DNA from: Planctomycetota bacterium
Lineage (GTDB): Bacteria; Planctomycetota; B15-G4; SIAN01
Length of the DNA: 64,000 bases
Assembly (NCBI GenBank): GCA_016795285.1
Contig: JAEUIC010000013.1
Coordinates: 115,655-179,654 of the forward strand
Direction: 5' to 3'
The notes beneath the pieces are model-generated. The model did no database searches. It was not told where the DNA came from and saw only the letters and a program-made list of their open reading frames with translations. This document shows, piece by piece, positions 19,547-29,927 of the stretch (position 1 is the stretch's first letter; every line of letters starts with the position of its first letter). The position numbers and the translations under genes were made by a program.

Positions 19547-19552
19547 GCGCAG

Positions 19553-22273
19553 TCACTCGCCCAACCGGCTCCGATCGCCGAGGCGCAGGCCAGGGCTCGC
19601 GAGCTCGGGGAGGAGCGTCGGGTCGGGGAGCGGCGGAGGCGTGGTGCCCGGCGGCAGCGTCAGGGGCGGCGGGCTGCCGAGCGAGCCCGGCGCGCGCCAG
19701 AGGAGCAGCTGCCCGAGTTCGCGGCCGCTGCCGCGATCGGCGCGCGGTTGCAGCAGCGCCAGATCGAGCCGTCCGTCGCTGTCGACGTCGCGCGGCGCGA
19801 GGAAGCGGGAGAGCGCGGCGGCACCGTCGGCGGCGCGCGGATCGTGCAGCGCGACCGCCGTCGACAGGCCCGCGCGACCGCCGCGGAAGCGGAGCAGCGC
19901 GCCGATCGAATCGACGTTGCGGCCGCTCGGGTGGTCGAACTTCGGCGCATGCAGCAGCAGCTCGGCGGCGCCGTCGTCGTCGAGATCCACCAGCAGGAGG
20001 TCGTCGTCGCGCACGCCCGCCTCGTCGCGCTGCTGCGGCGAGTCGAGCGTCGCGAAGGGGACGGGCGTCCCGGCCAGCGCCGCGCCGCCCGCGAAGACGA
20101 AGACGCGCGCGCGCGCCGCCGCGACCAGCGTCGACATCCCGGACAGAGAGGGCAGCAGCAGCGCGAGGTCGGCGACGCCGTCGCCGGTGAAGTCGCCGGC
20201 GCGCACGCCCCAACCGGCGCCGGGATGGTGGCCGAGGTAGCCGTTCACGATCGCGAACGGATCGGCGAGCGTCGCGACCGGCAGCACCACGCCGCCGCCG
20301 GCGAGCGCCGCGCCGCCGCTCCAGACGTACGCCGCGCCGCAGTTGGCGATGCCCGCTCGATCGGCCGCCGGCGCCACGCCCACCACGTCCGCGATGGCGT
20401 CGCCCGTCACGTCGAGCAGCAGCACGCCGCAGCCGGCGCCGCCCGGCACCACGTCGACCTCGCCGAGCCGATCGAAGGGCGCGGCACCGTTTGCGCGCAG
20501 CTCGGCACTCGGCGCCGTCGCGCCGCTCCAGGCGACACCACCGGCCCACACCGCGACCACCCCGCTCTCGGGCGCAGCGCCCGTCGCGCGCGAGCAGCCG
20601 ACCACCACGTCGGCGCGCCCATCGCCCGTCACGTCGGCGAGCTGCACGCCGCCCCCCGCTTCGCCGAGCCGCTCGAAGGCGCCCGGACTCGCGCGAGCGA
20701 GCGTCGCCGTCTCGTGGACGACCCCCGACCACGCCCCGCCGCGCCACCAGAAGAGCGCGCCCGCATCGACCACGCCGCCGACGTCGGCGCGCGGCGCGAC
20801 GGCGAGCAGGTCGCTGGTGCCGTCGCCATCGAGGTCGTGGAAGAGGAGCCCTGGCCCGCGATCGGGCGCACCGAGTTCGTCGTGCGCGACCGGTGCGCTG
20901 CGCTGCAGCACCGCGTCGGCAGCGCGCGTGCCGGTCAGCAGCGGACCGCCGCGCCAGCAGAAGAGCGCTCCGCCCGTCCCCGCCGCGGCCGCCCCCGCCA
21001 CCACGTCGAGCACGCCATCGCCGCTCACGTCGACGAGGTGGAGCGCTTCGCTCTCCGCGAGGCGCGGGAGGAAACTCCCCGCCACCAGGCCGCTCGGCGC
21101 GAGCAGCGCGTGGGGCGCCGGCACGCCGAGGAGCGCGGGACCGCCGGCCCACGCCGCGACCACGCCGACATCGACGACGCCCCCTCGATCGGCCGCGGCC
21201 GCCGCCACCACCAGATCGACGCGGCCATCGCCCGTCACGTCGCCGACGCGGAACGACTGCACGCCGCGGAGCGCGCCGCTCGCCGCGCTGCGACCGAGCG
21301 CATCGCCTGCCACCGCGCCAGGCAAGCGCAGCGACGCATCGGGCGTGCGCACGCCGGAGAGCGTCGGTCCGCCGAGGAACACGGCGAGCTCGCCCGCGTC
21401 GGTGACGCCGCCGAGATCGGCCTCGGGCGCCGCGACGACCAGATCGAGCACGCCGTCGCCGCTCACGTCGACCAGCACGAAGTCGCTGCCGCCGCTGCCG
21501 CCGAGCCGCGCGGTCGGATCGCTGCTCCGCAACGTGGCGGTGGCGCCGAGCTCGCCGCGGCCGGCGGGCGGCGCGCTCCAGATCAGCAGCTCGCGCCCGC
21601 TGCGGCCGATCAGGTCGGGTCGGCCGTCGCCGGTCACGTCGCCGAACTCGAAGCTGCCGCCCTCGCGCGCGCCGACCGCGTCGCCGGGCTGCGGGCTCGC
21701 CGCGACGCAGAGGGTCGGCAGCGGCCCGGGTCCGTGCGCGCCGAGCCGATCGAAGCGGGCGATCGCGCCGGCGTCGACCACGCCGCCGACGTCGCCCGCC
21801 GCGGCCACGACGAAGAGCTCGTCGCGGCCGTCGCCCTCGAGGTCGTGGAACTGCGCGGCGCGCCCTGTCCGGCTGCCCTGCAGCAGCAGCGCGGCGCTCG
21901 CTCGCACGCGCCGCTGCGGCTCCGCCTCGTCCCACGCCTCGACGAGGAACTCGTGGCGCCCCGCCGCCGCGCCGCTCGTGTTCCAGAGCCACTCGCGCGT
22001 GGCGCCGGCCGCCGCGCCGCGGATCGCGACGAAGCCCTGCGCGTCGGGCGCCGCCAGCAGCCGAGCGTGGACGCGGTCCCCGTCGAGGTCGTCGACGCGC
22101 AGCCGGAGGCGCACGATCGACTCGTCATCGAGCGCGAGCGCCTCGCCACCGAGGGGTACCCCATCGATCGCCAGCTCGAGCGTGACCTGCGGCGGCGTGT
22201 TCGGGAGGCGGGACGGAGCGACCAGCGCGGCGAGCAGCCCGGCGGCGATCGGCAGGCGGGCCGGACGGTCCAT
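19553..22273 (-). CDS. Exported FG-GAP/integrin-like beta-propeller protein
   Basis: 906 residues. The ATG at 22273 begins MDRPARLPIAAGLLAALVAP, a signal peptide; the frame extends upstream to 22390 without a plausible start. After an Ig-like N-terminal region (about 30-170) come about eleven repeats of 55-75 residues. Each begins with a calcium-loop motif of the form D-x-[TSED]-G-D-G (DVTGDGRPDL, DVSGDGVLDL, DLDGDGTSDL) and ends with a GALFWWRGG-like strand. These are FG-GAP repeats, as in integrin alpha propellers. It is likely a surface or periplasmic Ca2+-binding scaffold or adhesin. The ligand is unknown. Confidence 0.85.
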   Translation of the reverse strand: MDRPARLPIAAGLLAALVAPSRLPNTPPQVTLELAIDGVPLGGEALALDDESIVRLRLRVDDLDGDRVHARLLAAPDAQGFVAIRGAAAGATREWLWNTSGAAAGRHEFLVEAWDEAEPQRRVRASAALLLQGSRTGRAAQFHDLEGDGRDELFVVAAAGDVGGVVDAGAIARFDRLGAHGPGPLPTLCVAASPQPGDAVGAREGGSFEFGDVTGDGRPDLIGRSGRELLIWSAPPAGRGELGATATLRSSDPTARLGGSGGSDFVLVDVSGDGVLDLVVAAPEADLGGVTDAGELAVFLGGPTLSGVRTPDASLRLPGAVAGDALGRSAASGALRGVQSFRVGDVTGDGRVDLVVAAAAADRGGVVDVGVVAAWAGGPALLGVPAPHALLAPSGLVAGSFLPRLAESEALHLVDVSGDGVLDVVAGAAAAGTGGALFCWRGGPLLTGTRAADAVLQRSAPVAHDELGAPDRGPGLLFHDLDGDGTSDLLAVAPRADVGGVVDAGALFWWRGGAWSGVVHETATLARASPGAFERLGEAGGGVQLADVTGDGRADVVVGCSRATGAAPESGVVAVWAGGVAWSGATAPSAELRANGAAPFDRLGEVDVVPGGAGCGVLLLDVTGDAIADVVGVAPAADRAGIANCGAAYVWSGGAALAGGGVVLPVATLADPFAIVNGYLGHHPGAGWGVRAGDFTGDGVADLALLLPSLSGMSTLVAAARARVFVFAGGAALAGTPVPFATLDSPQQRDEAGVRDDDLLLVDLDDDGAAELLLHAPKFDHPSGRNVDSIGALLRFRGGRAGLSTAVALHDPRAADGAAALSRFLAPRDVDSDGRLDLALLQPRADRGSGRELGQLLLWRAPGSLGSPPPLTLPPGTTPPPLPDPTLLPELASPGLRLGDRSRLGE

Positions 22274-22334
22274 CGCGAGGCTCCGAGGCGGGGAGGTCGC
22301 CGGCGCGCCGCCGGGTCGAACGACCCGCGGCACC

Positions 22335-22360
22335 ATAGGGAGCCGACGACGGCTGTCGAC
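22335..22360 (-). promoter_or_regulatory. Weak match to the GTCACG-N14-CCCTTY promoter motif
   Basis: On the minus strand this reads GTCGAC-N14-CCCTAT, the same spacing as the four better matches at 35289, 36720, 38699 and 38752 but with three differing bases. It lies about 60 bases before the FG-GAP gene start, a similar distance to the others. Confidence 0.25.
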
Positions 22361-22481
22361 GGCACGCCCCGGCCGAGCGCCGCGCGACATCTCCCGCAGC
22401 GCGCGCGGAGTTGCGCCGCGCCCGGTCGTTGCCGCCGCCGCTCCCGGGCGCGCGGCCGCTTCCCGCCCTGCGGCACGCCGC

Positions 22482-22487
22482 TAGCAT
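22482..22487 (+). promoter_or_regulatory. Candidate -10 element of the sdh operon (TAGCAT)
   Basis: TAGCAT followed by CC lies 90 bases before the sdhC ATG. A degenerate TTCCCG lies about 16 bases upstream. It fits the TAnnnT pattern seen before other genes here. Confidence 0.35.
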
Positions 22488-22576
22488 CCGAGCCCTTTTC
22501 CGACCCGAGCGCGAAGCGCGGCACGCGCCGTTCGCCGGCGCTGCGGGGCGGCTGATCCGAGGGCCGGAGGGTTCTG

Positions 22577-23280
22577 ATGAGCTGGGTCTGCCGGCTGTAC
22601 CGCTCCTCGCTCGGCGCCAAATACGTCATGGCGACGACCGGGTTGCTGCTGTTCGGGTTCCTGATCGCGCACCTGCTCGGCAACCTGCAGATCTTCGCGG
22701 GGCCGGACGCGGTGAACAGCTACGCCGAGAAGTTGCGGAGCCTCGGCCCGCTGCTGTGGGTGGCGCGCATCGGGCTCCTGGTCATCGCGGGCGTCCACAT
22801 CGCGACCGCGATGAAGCTCGCCAAGGCGAACCAGGAGGCGCGGCCGGTCGCCTACGCGAAGGTGACCCATCGCGCGGTGAAGCCGGCGACCAAGACGATG
22901 GTCCTCTCGGGCCTCGTGATCCTCGCCTACGTGATCTACCACCTCGCCCACTTCACCTGGGGGGTGATCCAGGCCGACCACGCCCACCTCGAGGAGGAGC
23001 TCGGCGGCGGCGCGACGCGGCACGACGTCTACTCGATGATCGTGCTCGGCTTCCAGACGTGGTGGGTCAGCGCGAGCTACCTCGTCGCGCTGGTGCTGCT
23101 GGCGCTGCACCTCTGCCACGGCATCACCAGCGTCTTCCAGACCTTCGGCCTGCACCACTCGAAGTACGCGTGCGCCATCAAGATGGCCGGCCCGGCGATC
23201 GCGACGCTGATCTTCCTCGGCTACGCGTCGATCCCGGCCGCCTGCTGGCTCGGCCTCGTCAAGCTCGCGGAGGCGCAGTG

Positions 23281-23281
<1 letters not shown>
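22577..23281 (+). CDS. sdhC: Succinate dehydrogenase/fumarate reductase cytochrome b subunit
   Basis: 234 residues with five membrane helices (about 19-40, 59-82, 105-127, 154-180, 202-226). Histidines placed for two haems are visible in IAHLLGN, AGVHIAT, IYHLAH and LHLCHG. This is the single-anchor, dihaem cytochrome b558 type, where one protein replaces separate SdhC and SdhD. It anchors SdhAB and passes electrons to or from quinone. The ATG at 22577 has GGAGG upstream. The stop overlaps the sdhA start by one base (TGATG). Confidence 0.93.
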
Positions 23282-25193
<1,912 letters not shown>

Positions 25194-25194
<1 letters not shown>

Positions 25195-26048
25195 TGAGCG
25201 GGCACGATCACGGCCACGGTCACGGTCACGCGCCGAACCCGGCGCCGAGCCACGCGCCGAGCCACGCGATGATGCGGGTGAACCTCCACATCTGGCGGCA
25301 GAAGGACGCGCACGACGACGGGCGGATGGTCGCCTATCCGAACGTCGAGTGCAGCCCCGACATGTCGTTCCTCGAGATGCTCGACGTGCTGAACGAGCGG
25401 CTCCAGGAGAAGGGCGAGGAGCCGATCGCCTTCGACAGCGACTGCCGCGAGGGCGTCTGCGGCATGTGCTCGCTGACGGTGAACGGCACCCCGCACGGCC
25501 CGCGCAAGGGCACGACCGTCTGCCAGCTGCACATGCGCAGCTTCCGCGACGGCGAGGAGATCTTCATCGAGCCGTGGCGCGCCAAGGCGTTCCCGGTGCA
25601 GAAGGACCTCGTGGTCGACCGCGGCGCCTTCGACCGCATCATCGCGGCGGGCGGCTTCGTCTCGGTCCGCACCGGCGGTTGCCCCGACGGCAACGCGATC
25701 CCGGTGCCGAAGGAGGAGGCCGACCAGGCGATGGACGCGGCCTCGTGCATCGGCTGCGGCGCCTGCGTGGCCGCCTGCCCGAACGCCGCCGCGATGCTCT
25801 TCGTCGGCGCGAAGGTGAGCCACCTGCGCCACCTGCCGCAGGGCCAAGCCGAGCAGAAGCGGCGCGCGCAGGCGATGGTCGACACGATGGACGCCGAGGG
25901 GTTCGGCAACTGCTCGAACTACTTCGAGTGCGAGGCGGTCTGCCCGAAGGAGATCCCGGTCAAGGTGATCGCCGAGCTGAACCGCGACTACCTGTCGGCG
26001 TCGCTCACGCGCGAGGAGCGCAAGGCCGACGGCGGCGGCGGCGGGTGA
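25194..26048 (+). CDS. sdhB: Succinate dehydrogenase/fumarate reductase iron-sulfur subunit
   Basis: 284 residues. All three clusters are seen: [2Fe-2S] in CREGVCGMC plus a downstream Cys, [4Fe-4S] in [13 protein letters not shown], and [3Fe-4S] in [16 protein letters not shown]. It carries electrons from SdhA to the haem subunit. The N-terminus from the coupled ATG (TGATG at 25192-25196) adds about 25 residues rich in histidine (HDHGHGHGH) before the conserved [11 protein letters not shown]; ATGs at 25269 and 25272 would give the conventional start. The stop overlaps the SGNH hydrolase start (GTGA). Confidence 0.94.
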
Positions 26049-27124
26049 TCGGCGCGCGGGTCGCCCGCGCGCTGCTCGCGGTCGCTCTCGCGTGCGGCGC
26101 GGGCGAGGCGACCGTCCGTTTCGTGAAGCTGCACGAGCTCGACCCGCCGGAACTGCTCGACGAGCAGCGCCGGCTGATCGGCGACCTCTCCGAGATCACC
26201 TGGTTCTTCGGCCGCGAGGGGCAAGCGCCGCCGCCCGGCTCGCTGACGCAGATCGCGCCCGGCGGCCTCTCCTACGGCTGGTACGACCGGCCGCGCTGGG
26301 CCTACTTCGACGCGCTCGGCTGCGTCGAGTACCGCATCAACTCGCTCGGCTTCCGGGACCTCGACTTCCCGCTCGAGAAGCCGGCGGGCGAGGCGCGCGT
26401 GCTCGCGGTCGGCGACTCCTTCACCTTCGCGGCGGGCGTCAACCTCGCGGACTGCTGGGTGCAGCGGCTCGAGCGGAAGCTCGCTGCCGCGCGCGGCGCG
26501 CCCGTCGAGGTGGTGAACGCCGGCTTCGCGCGCGGCTTCCGGCCGGAGAGCTACGCCGCGTGGCTCGCCGAGCAGGGCATGCGCCTCGATCCCGACGCGC
26601 TGATCGTCGGCTTCTGCCTGAACGACATCGCCACCGAGATCCCGATGTGGGTGCCGCTCGCGCCCGAGTTCACGCCGTGGCTCGGCGGGACCAGCAAGCT
26701 GCTCACGGAGGTGCAGCGCGCGCTCGCCCGTTGGCGCGGCACGCTGGTCGCCGCGCCGTCGCTGCCGATCAAGGCGAAGCGGATCGTCTCCGCCCACGCC
26801 GACGAGTGGCAGCGCGCGCGCGACGGGCTGCTCTCGATGCGCGACCAGATGAAGGCGCGCGACGGCCGCATGGTCGTGGCGATCCTGCCGATGTTCTCGC
26901 AGCTGGCGTCGGGCTACCTCTTCGGCGAGCTGCACGCGCTGGTCCGCGACTTCTGCGCCGCCGAGTCGATCGAGTGCGTCGACCTGCTGCCCGCCTTCCT
27001 CGGCAGCGACGAGCGCGACCTCTGGGTCCACCCCCACGACCAGCACCCCAACGACGTCGGCCAGGAACGGATCGCCTCCACCCTGGCCGCCTGGTTCGCC
27101 GACCACCCGCTCACCCCCCGCTGA
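26045..27124 (+). CDS. SGNH/GDSL hydrolase family protein, membrane-anchored or exported
   Basis: 359 residues from a GTG at 26045 that overlaps the sdhB stop by 4 bases. Residues about 4-20 are hydrophobic ([17 protein letters not shown]), a signal peptide or anchor. The SGNH blocks are visible: the Ser nucleophile in [11 protein letters not shown], the block-III Asn in FCLNDIATE, and the Asp/His pair near the end ([13 protein letters not shown]). The lead-in [13 protein letters not shown] is typical of this hydrolase subgroup. Substrates are usually acyl esters on polysaccharides or lipids; none can be assigned here. Its coupling to sdh is probably positional rather than functional. Confidence 0.8.
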   Translation: MIGARVARALLAVALACGAGEATVRFVKLHELDPPELLDEQRRLIGDLSEITWFFGREGQAPPPGSLTQIAPGGLSYGWYDRPRWAYFDALGCVEYRINSLGFRDLDFPLEKPAGEARVLAVGDSFTFAAGVNLADCWVQRLERKLAAARGAPVEVVNAGFARGFRPESYAAWLAEQGMRLDPDALIVGFCLNDIATEIPMWVPLAPEFTPWLGGTSKLLTEVQRALARWRGTLVAAPSLPIKAKRIVSAHADEWQRARDGLLSMRDQMKARDGRMVVAILPMFSQLASGYLFGELHALVRDFCAAESIECVDLLPAFLGSDERDLWVHPHDQHPNDVGQERIASTLAAWFADHPLTPR

Positions 27125-27125
27125 C

Positions 27126-27190
27126 GGTGGCGGGGCAGTGACGGTGGCGGGGCAGTTGCACCACCACGGGTGGCGGGGTAGTTGCACCAC
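27126..27190. repeat. Tandem short repeat, copy set 1 (consensus GGTGGCGGGGCAGTTGCACCAC)
   Basis: Three units lie at 27126-27138 (truncated), 27143-27164 (full) and 27169-27190 (one change, GTAG for GCAG). The first ends in GTGAC where the unit breaks off. The ends GTGG/CCAC are complementary, so a small stem is possible. They fill the gap between the SGNH hydrolase stop and the sulfatase gene. The same unit occurs in a coding region at 53923-53983. Confidence 0.85.
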
Positions 27191-27235
27191 GATCGCCCCA
27201 CGACCGACGCGCGGTTCGCCGCCGAGGAGTCCCGA

Positions 27236-28726
27236 ATGACGCGCACGCTCGCGCCGCTGCTCGCCGCCCTCGTCGCGGGACTCGTCGCGCTCGGCGCGCG
27301 CGCCGCCGCCACCGGCGCGGCGCAGGAGACGCCCGCCATGCCGGCAGCGCCACCGGCAGCGCCGCCGGCAGCGGCCTCCGCCGCCCCCGCGCCGCTCGCG
27401 CCGCCGCCGGCCAACCTCGTGCTGGTCACGCTCGACACGACGCGCGCCGACCACCTCGGCTGCTACGGCTACGCGCGCCCCACCACGCCGTCGCTCGACG
27501 CCTTCGCCGCCGAGTCGCTCCTCTTCGAGCGCTGCTACGCGCCCGTCCCCCACACGACGCCGAGCCACACTTCGCTCTTCACCGGCGTCTTCCCCTACGA
27601 GCACGGCGTGGTCGCCTGCTCGTTCCGCGCCGACGAGCGCGTGCAGGAGCAGCGCGCGTTCGTGCCGAGCGAGCGGCTGCGCGCCTACCCGCAGATCCTC
27701 GCCGACCACGGCTACGCGACCGGCGGCTTCGTCACCGCGGCCACCACCAAGCGCGTCACCGGCCTCGCGGCCGGCTTCACGGCGTGGGGCGAACCGAGCG
27801 GCGAAGTGCGGCCGGGCAGCGAGGCGCTCGCCGAGGCGCTCGCCTGGCTCGAGACGGCGCCGCAGCCCTTCTTCCTCTGGCTCCACCTCTTCGATGCGCA
27901 CGCCCCGCCGCGCGAGAAGAACAGCAAGCACGTCGGCAAGTTCGCCGCCGACGCGGCGCTGCGCGACCACTTGGCGGCGCGGCGGATCAGCGGCCAGCCG
28001 GGGACGATCGAGCGCGAGTTCGCGCTCTACGACGCCGGGCTGCGCCTCATGGACGACCACTTCCGCGACCTGCGCGCGGCGCTCGAGACGAAGGGCGCGT
28101 GGGCCAACAGCGTCGTCGTGGTGACCGGCGACCACGGCGAAGGGCTCTGGCAGCACGGCGAACGGACCCACGGCACGGTCTGGAACGAGCAGCTCCACGT
28201 GCCGCTCCTGCTGCGCGTGCCGGGCCGCGCGCCCGAGCGCGTGCCGACGCTCCTCTCGCTGATCGACGTGCTGCCGACCGCGGTGGGCGCCGCGAACGGC
28301 GCGCTGCCGGCCGACGAGCTCCTGCTGCAGGCGCGCGGCCGGCCGGCGCTCGACGAGGCGTTCGAGGAGTCTGCCGTCTTCTCGATGTCGCCGCCCAAGC
28401 GCGGCGAGCACTCGCTCACCACGGCGCGCTACAAGCTGATCCGTCGCAAGAGCGGCGACCACGACCTCTACGACCTCGAAAGCGATCCGCACGAGCTCTG
28501 CGACCTCTCGGCCGAGCAGCCGGAGCTCTTCGCCAAGCTCGACGCGCAGCTGCGCCACTCGATCAGCGAGCAGAAGCGCCGCCACGCCTGGTACTACGAC
28601 GGCGCCGACCTCGCCGACGACCTCTCGCCCGAGGAGCGAGAGCGGCTGCGCAAGGAGCTCGAGGCGATCGGCTACGCCGAGGGCGAGGGCGACGACGGCG
28701 CGGAAAGCGGCGACGGCGGCCGCTGA
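27236..28726 (+). CDS. Exported sulfatase/alkaline-phosphatase superfamily protein without the formylglycine residue
   Basis: 496 residues from ATG 27236 (GAGGAG upstream), with a signal peptide (about 1-28) and an Ala/Pro spacer. The fold is clear from the metal-site strand LVLVTLDTTRADHLGCYGY (Asp67), the second metal site VVVVTGDHGEGLWQHGE and the C-terminal YKLIRR...YDLESDPHEL. In sulfatases the motif C/S-x-P-S-R gives the catalytic formylglycine. Here the equivalent is TTPSHTSLFTG with Thr107 at that place and His for Arg. It is therefore unlikely to be a formylglycine sulfatase; a Thr nucleophile as in phosphodiesterase or phosphotransferase members of the superfamily is possible. Confidence 0.82.
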   Translation: MTRTLAPLLAALVAGLVALGARAAATGAAQETPAMPAAPPAAPPAAASAAPAPLAPPPANLVLVTLDTTRADHLGCYGYARPTTPSLDAFAAESLLFERCYAPVPHTTPSHTSLFTGVFPYEHGVVACSFRADERVQEQRAFVPSERLRAYPQILADHGYATGGFVTAATTKRVTGLAAGFTAWGEPSGEVRPGSEALAEALAWLETAPQPFFLWLHLFDAHAPPREKNSKHVGKFAADAALRDHLAARRISGQPGTIEREFALYDAGLRLMDDHFRDLRAALETKGAWANSVVVVTGDHGEGLWQHGERTHGTVWNEQLHVPLLLRVPGRAPERVPTLLSLIDVLPTAVGAANGALPADELLLQARGRPALDEAFEESAVFSMSPPKRGEHSLTTARYKLIRRKSGDHDLYDLESDPHELCDLSAEQPELFAKLDAQLRHSISEQKRRHAWYYDGADLADDLSPEERERLRKELEAIGYAEGEGDDGAESGDGGR

Positions 28727-28751
28727 TCGAGGTGGCGACGCGCCGCCTTCG

Positions 28752-29927
28752 TCAGCGCGGCGGCACCGGGTCGATGTCGTAGCGCAGCCACCGGCACTCG
28801 ATCGGGCCATCCATCACCGGCATCTTGCGGCTCGCCTTCAGGCCGAGCAGGCGCGGCAGGTCGGGGTTGCCCGACAGCACGTGGGCGTGGCAGCCCTGCG
28901 CCTTGCGATGGAGGAAGTGGCCGAGCGCCTCCCACGACGCGATCAGGTCGTCCCCTTCGCCGATCCGCTCGCCCCACGGCGGATTGGTGACCAGCGTGAA
29001 GGGCGGCGGCGGCGGCGTGAAGTCGTCGAGCGAGGCGTGCGTGAAGGCGACCAGCCCCTCGACCTGCGCCTCGCGCGCGCTGCGCTTCGCCAGCGCGATC
29101 GCCCCCTCGTGGCGATCGGCGCCGACCAGCGCGAACGGCAGCGCCCGCTTGGCGCGCCGCACCGCGTCCTCCTTCAGGATCGCCCACGCGCGCACGTCGA
29201 AGTCGGGGAAGCGCTCGAAGGCGAAGCGGCGCAGCAGGCCGGGCGCGCGATCGGCGGCGAGGCACGCCGCCTCGACCACGAAGGTCCCCGAGCCGCACAT
29301 CGGGTCGACCAGCGGCGACGCGCGGTTCCACGACGACGCCAGCAGGAGCCCCGCGGCGATCGCCTCGTTCAGCGGGCTCTTCACCTGGATCGGCCGCCAG
29401 CCGCGCTTGTGGAGGCTCGCGCCCGAGAGGTTCACGTAGAGGCGCAGCCGGTCCTTCAGCAAGGTGAGCTTCAGCGGCAGGTGGGGATCCTCGGTGTCGA
29501 CGTTCGGACGGCGGCCGAACCGCTTGCGGAAGCGGTCGCAGATGGCGTCCTTGGCGGTCAGCGCCGCGAAGCCCGAGTGGGTGATCGCCGAGTCGCGCAC
29601 CGACGCATCGATGGCGAGCGTCCCGTCGACGTCGAGCCACTTCTCCCACTCGACCTCGGCGACCGAGCCGTAGAGCTCCTCCTTGATCCGCACCGGCACG
29701 TCCAGCACGAGCTGCTGCACGCGCACCGCCGCGCGCAGCCAGAGGTTCGCCGCGTAGCCGAGCGCCCGATCGCCGCGGAACGCGACGCCGCCGCGGCGCA
29801 CCTCGACGTCGACGGCGCGCAGCGCGCGCAGCTCCTCCGCGACGACGATCTCGAGGCCGAGCGTGCAGGGGGCGAAGTAGTCGTGGAGGCCGCCGGGGAG
29901 CGGCGCGTCCGGCGCGGAGTCGTTCAC
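28752..29927 (-). CDS. THUMP-domain class I RNA methyltransferase (RlmL-N/YpsC type)
   Basis: 391 residues from a GTG at 29927 that overlaps the upstream gene's stop (GTGA, 29924-29927). The N-terminal THUMP RNA-binding domain (about 50-165) is followed by the Rossmann methyltransferase domain: SPLNEAIAAGLLLAS, DPMCGSGTFVVEAA (SAM motif I), GADRHEGAI and the catalytic NPPW in LVTNPPWGERIG. Members make N2-methylguanosine in 23S rRNA, like the N-terminal half of E. coli RlmKL; the RlmK half is absent. The exact target base is inferred from family only. It is convergent with the sulfatase gene. Confidence 0.87.
   Translation of the reverse strand: MNDSAPDAPLPGGLHDYFAPCTLGLEIVVAEELRALRAVDVEVRRGGVAFRGDRALGYAANLWLRAAVRVQQLVLDVPVRIKEELYGSVAEVEWEKWLDVDGTLAIDASVRDSAITHSGFAALTAKDAICDRFRKRFGRRPNVDTEDPHLPLKLTLLKDRLRLYVNLSGASLHKRGWRPIQVKSPLNEAIAAGLLLASSWNRASPLVDPMCGSGTFVVEAACLAADRAPGLLRRFAFERFPDFDVRAWAILKEDAVRRAKRALPFALVGADRHEGAIALAKRSAREAQVEGLVAFTHASLDDFTPPPPPFTLVTNPPWGERIGEGDDLIASWEALGHFLHRKAQGCHAHVLSGNPDLPRLLGLKASRKMPVMDGPIECRWLRYDIDPVPPR

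Noticed and set aside
19748..22555. Plus-strand open frame of 935 codons
   Set aside because: Antisense shadow of the FG-GAP repeat gene; its periodic look comes from the repeats on the other strand.
27126..27190. Possible CRISPR
   Set aside because: Units are only 22 bases, nearly back to back, with 4-base spacers; no cas gene is near.
27236..28726. Annotation as an active formylglycine sulfatase
   Set aside because: The required Cys/Ser is Thr107 and the Arg of the motif is His.
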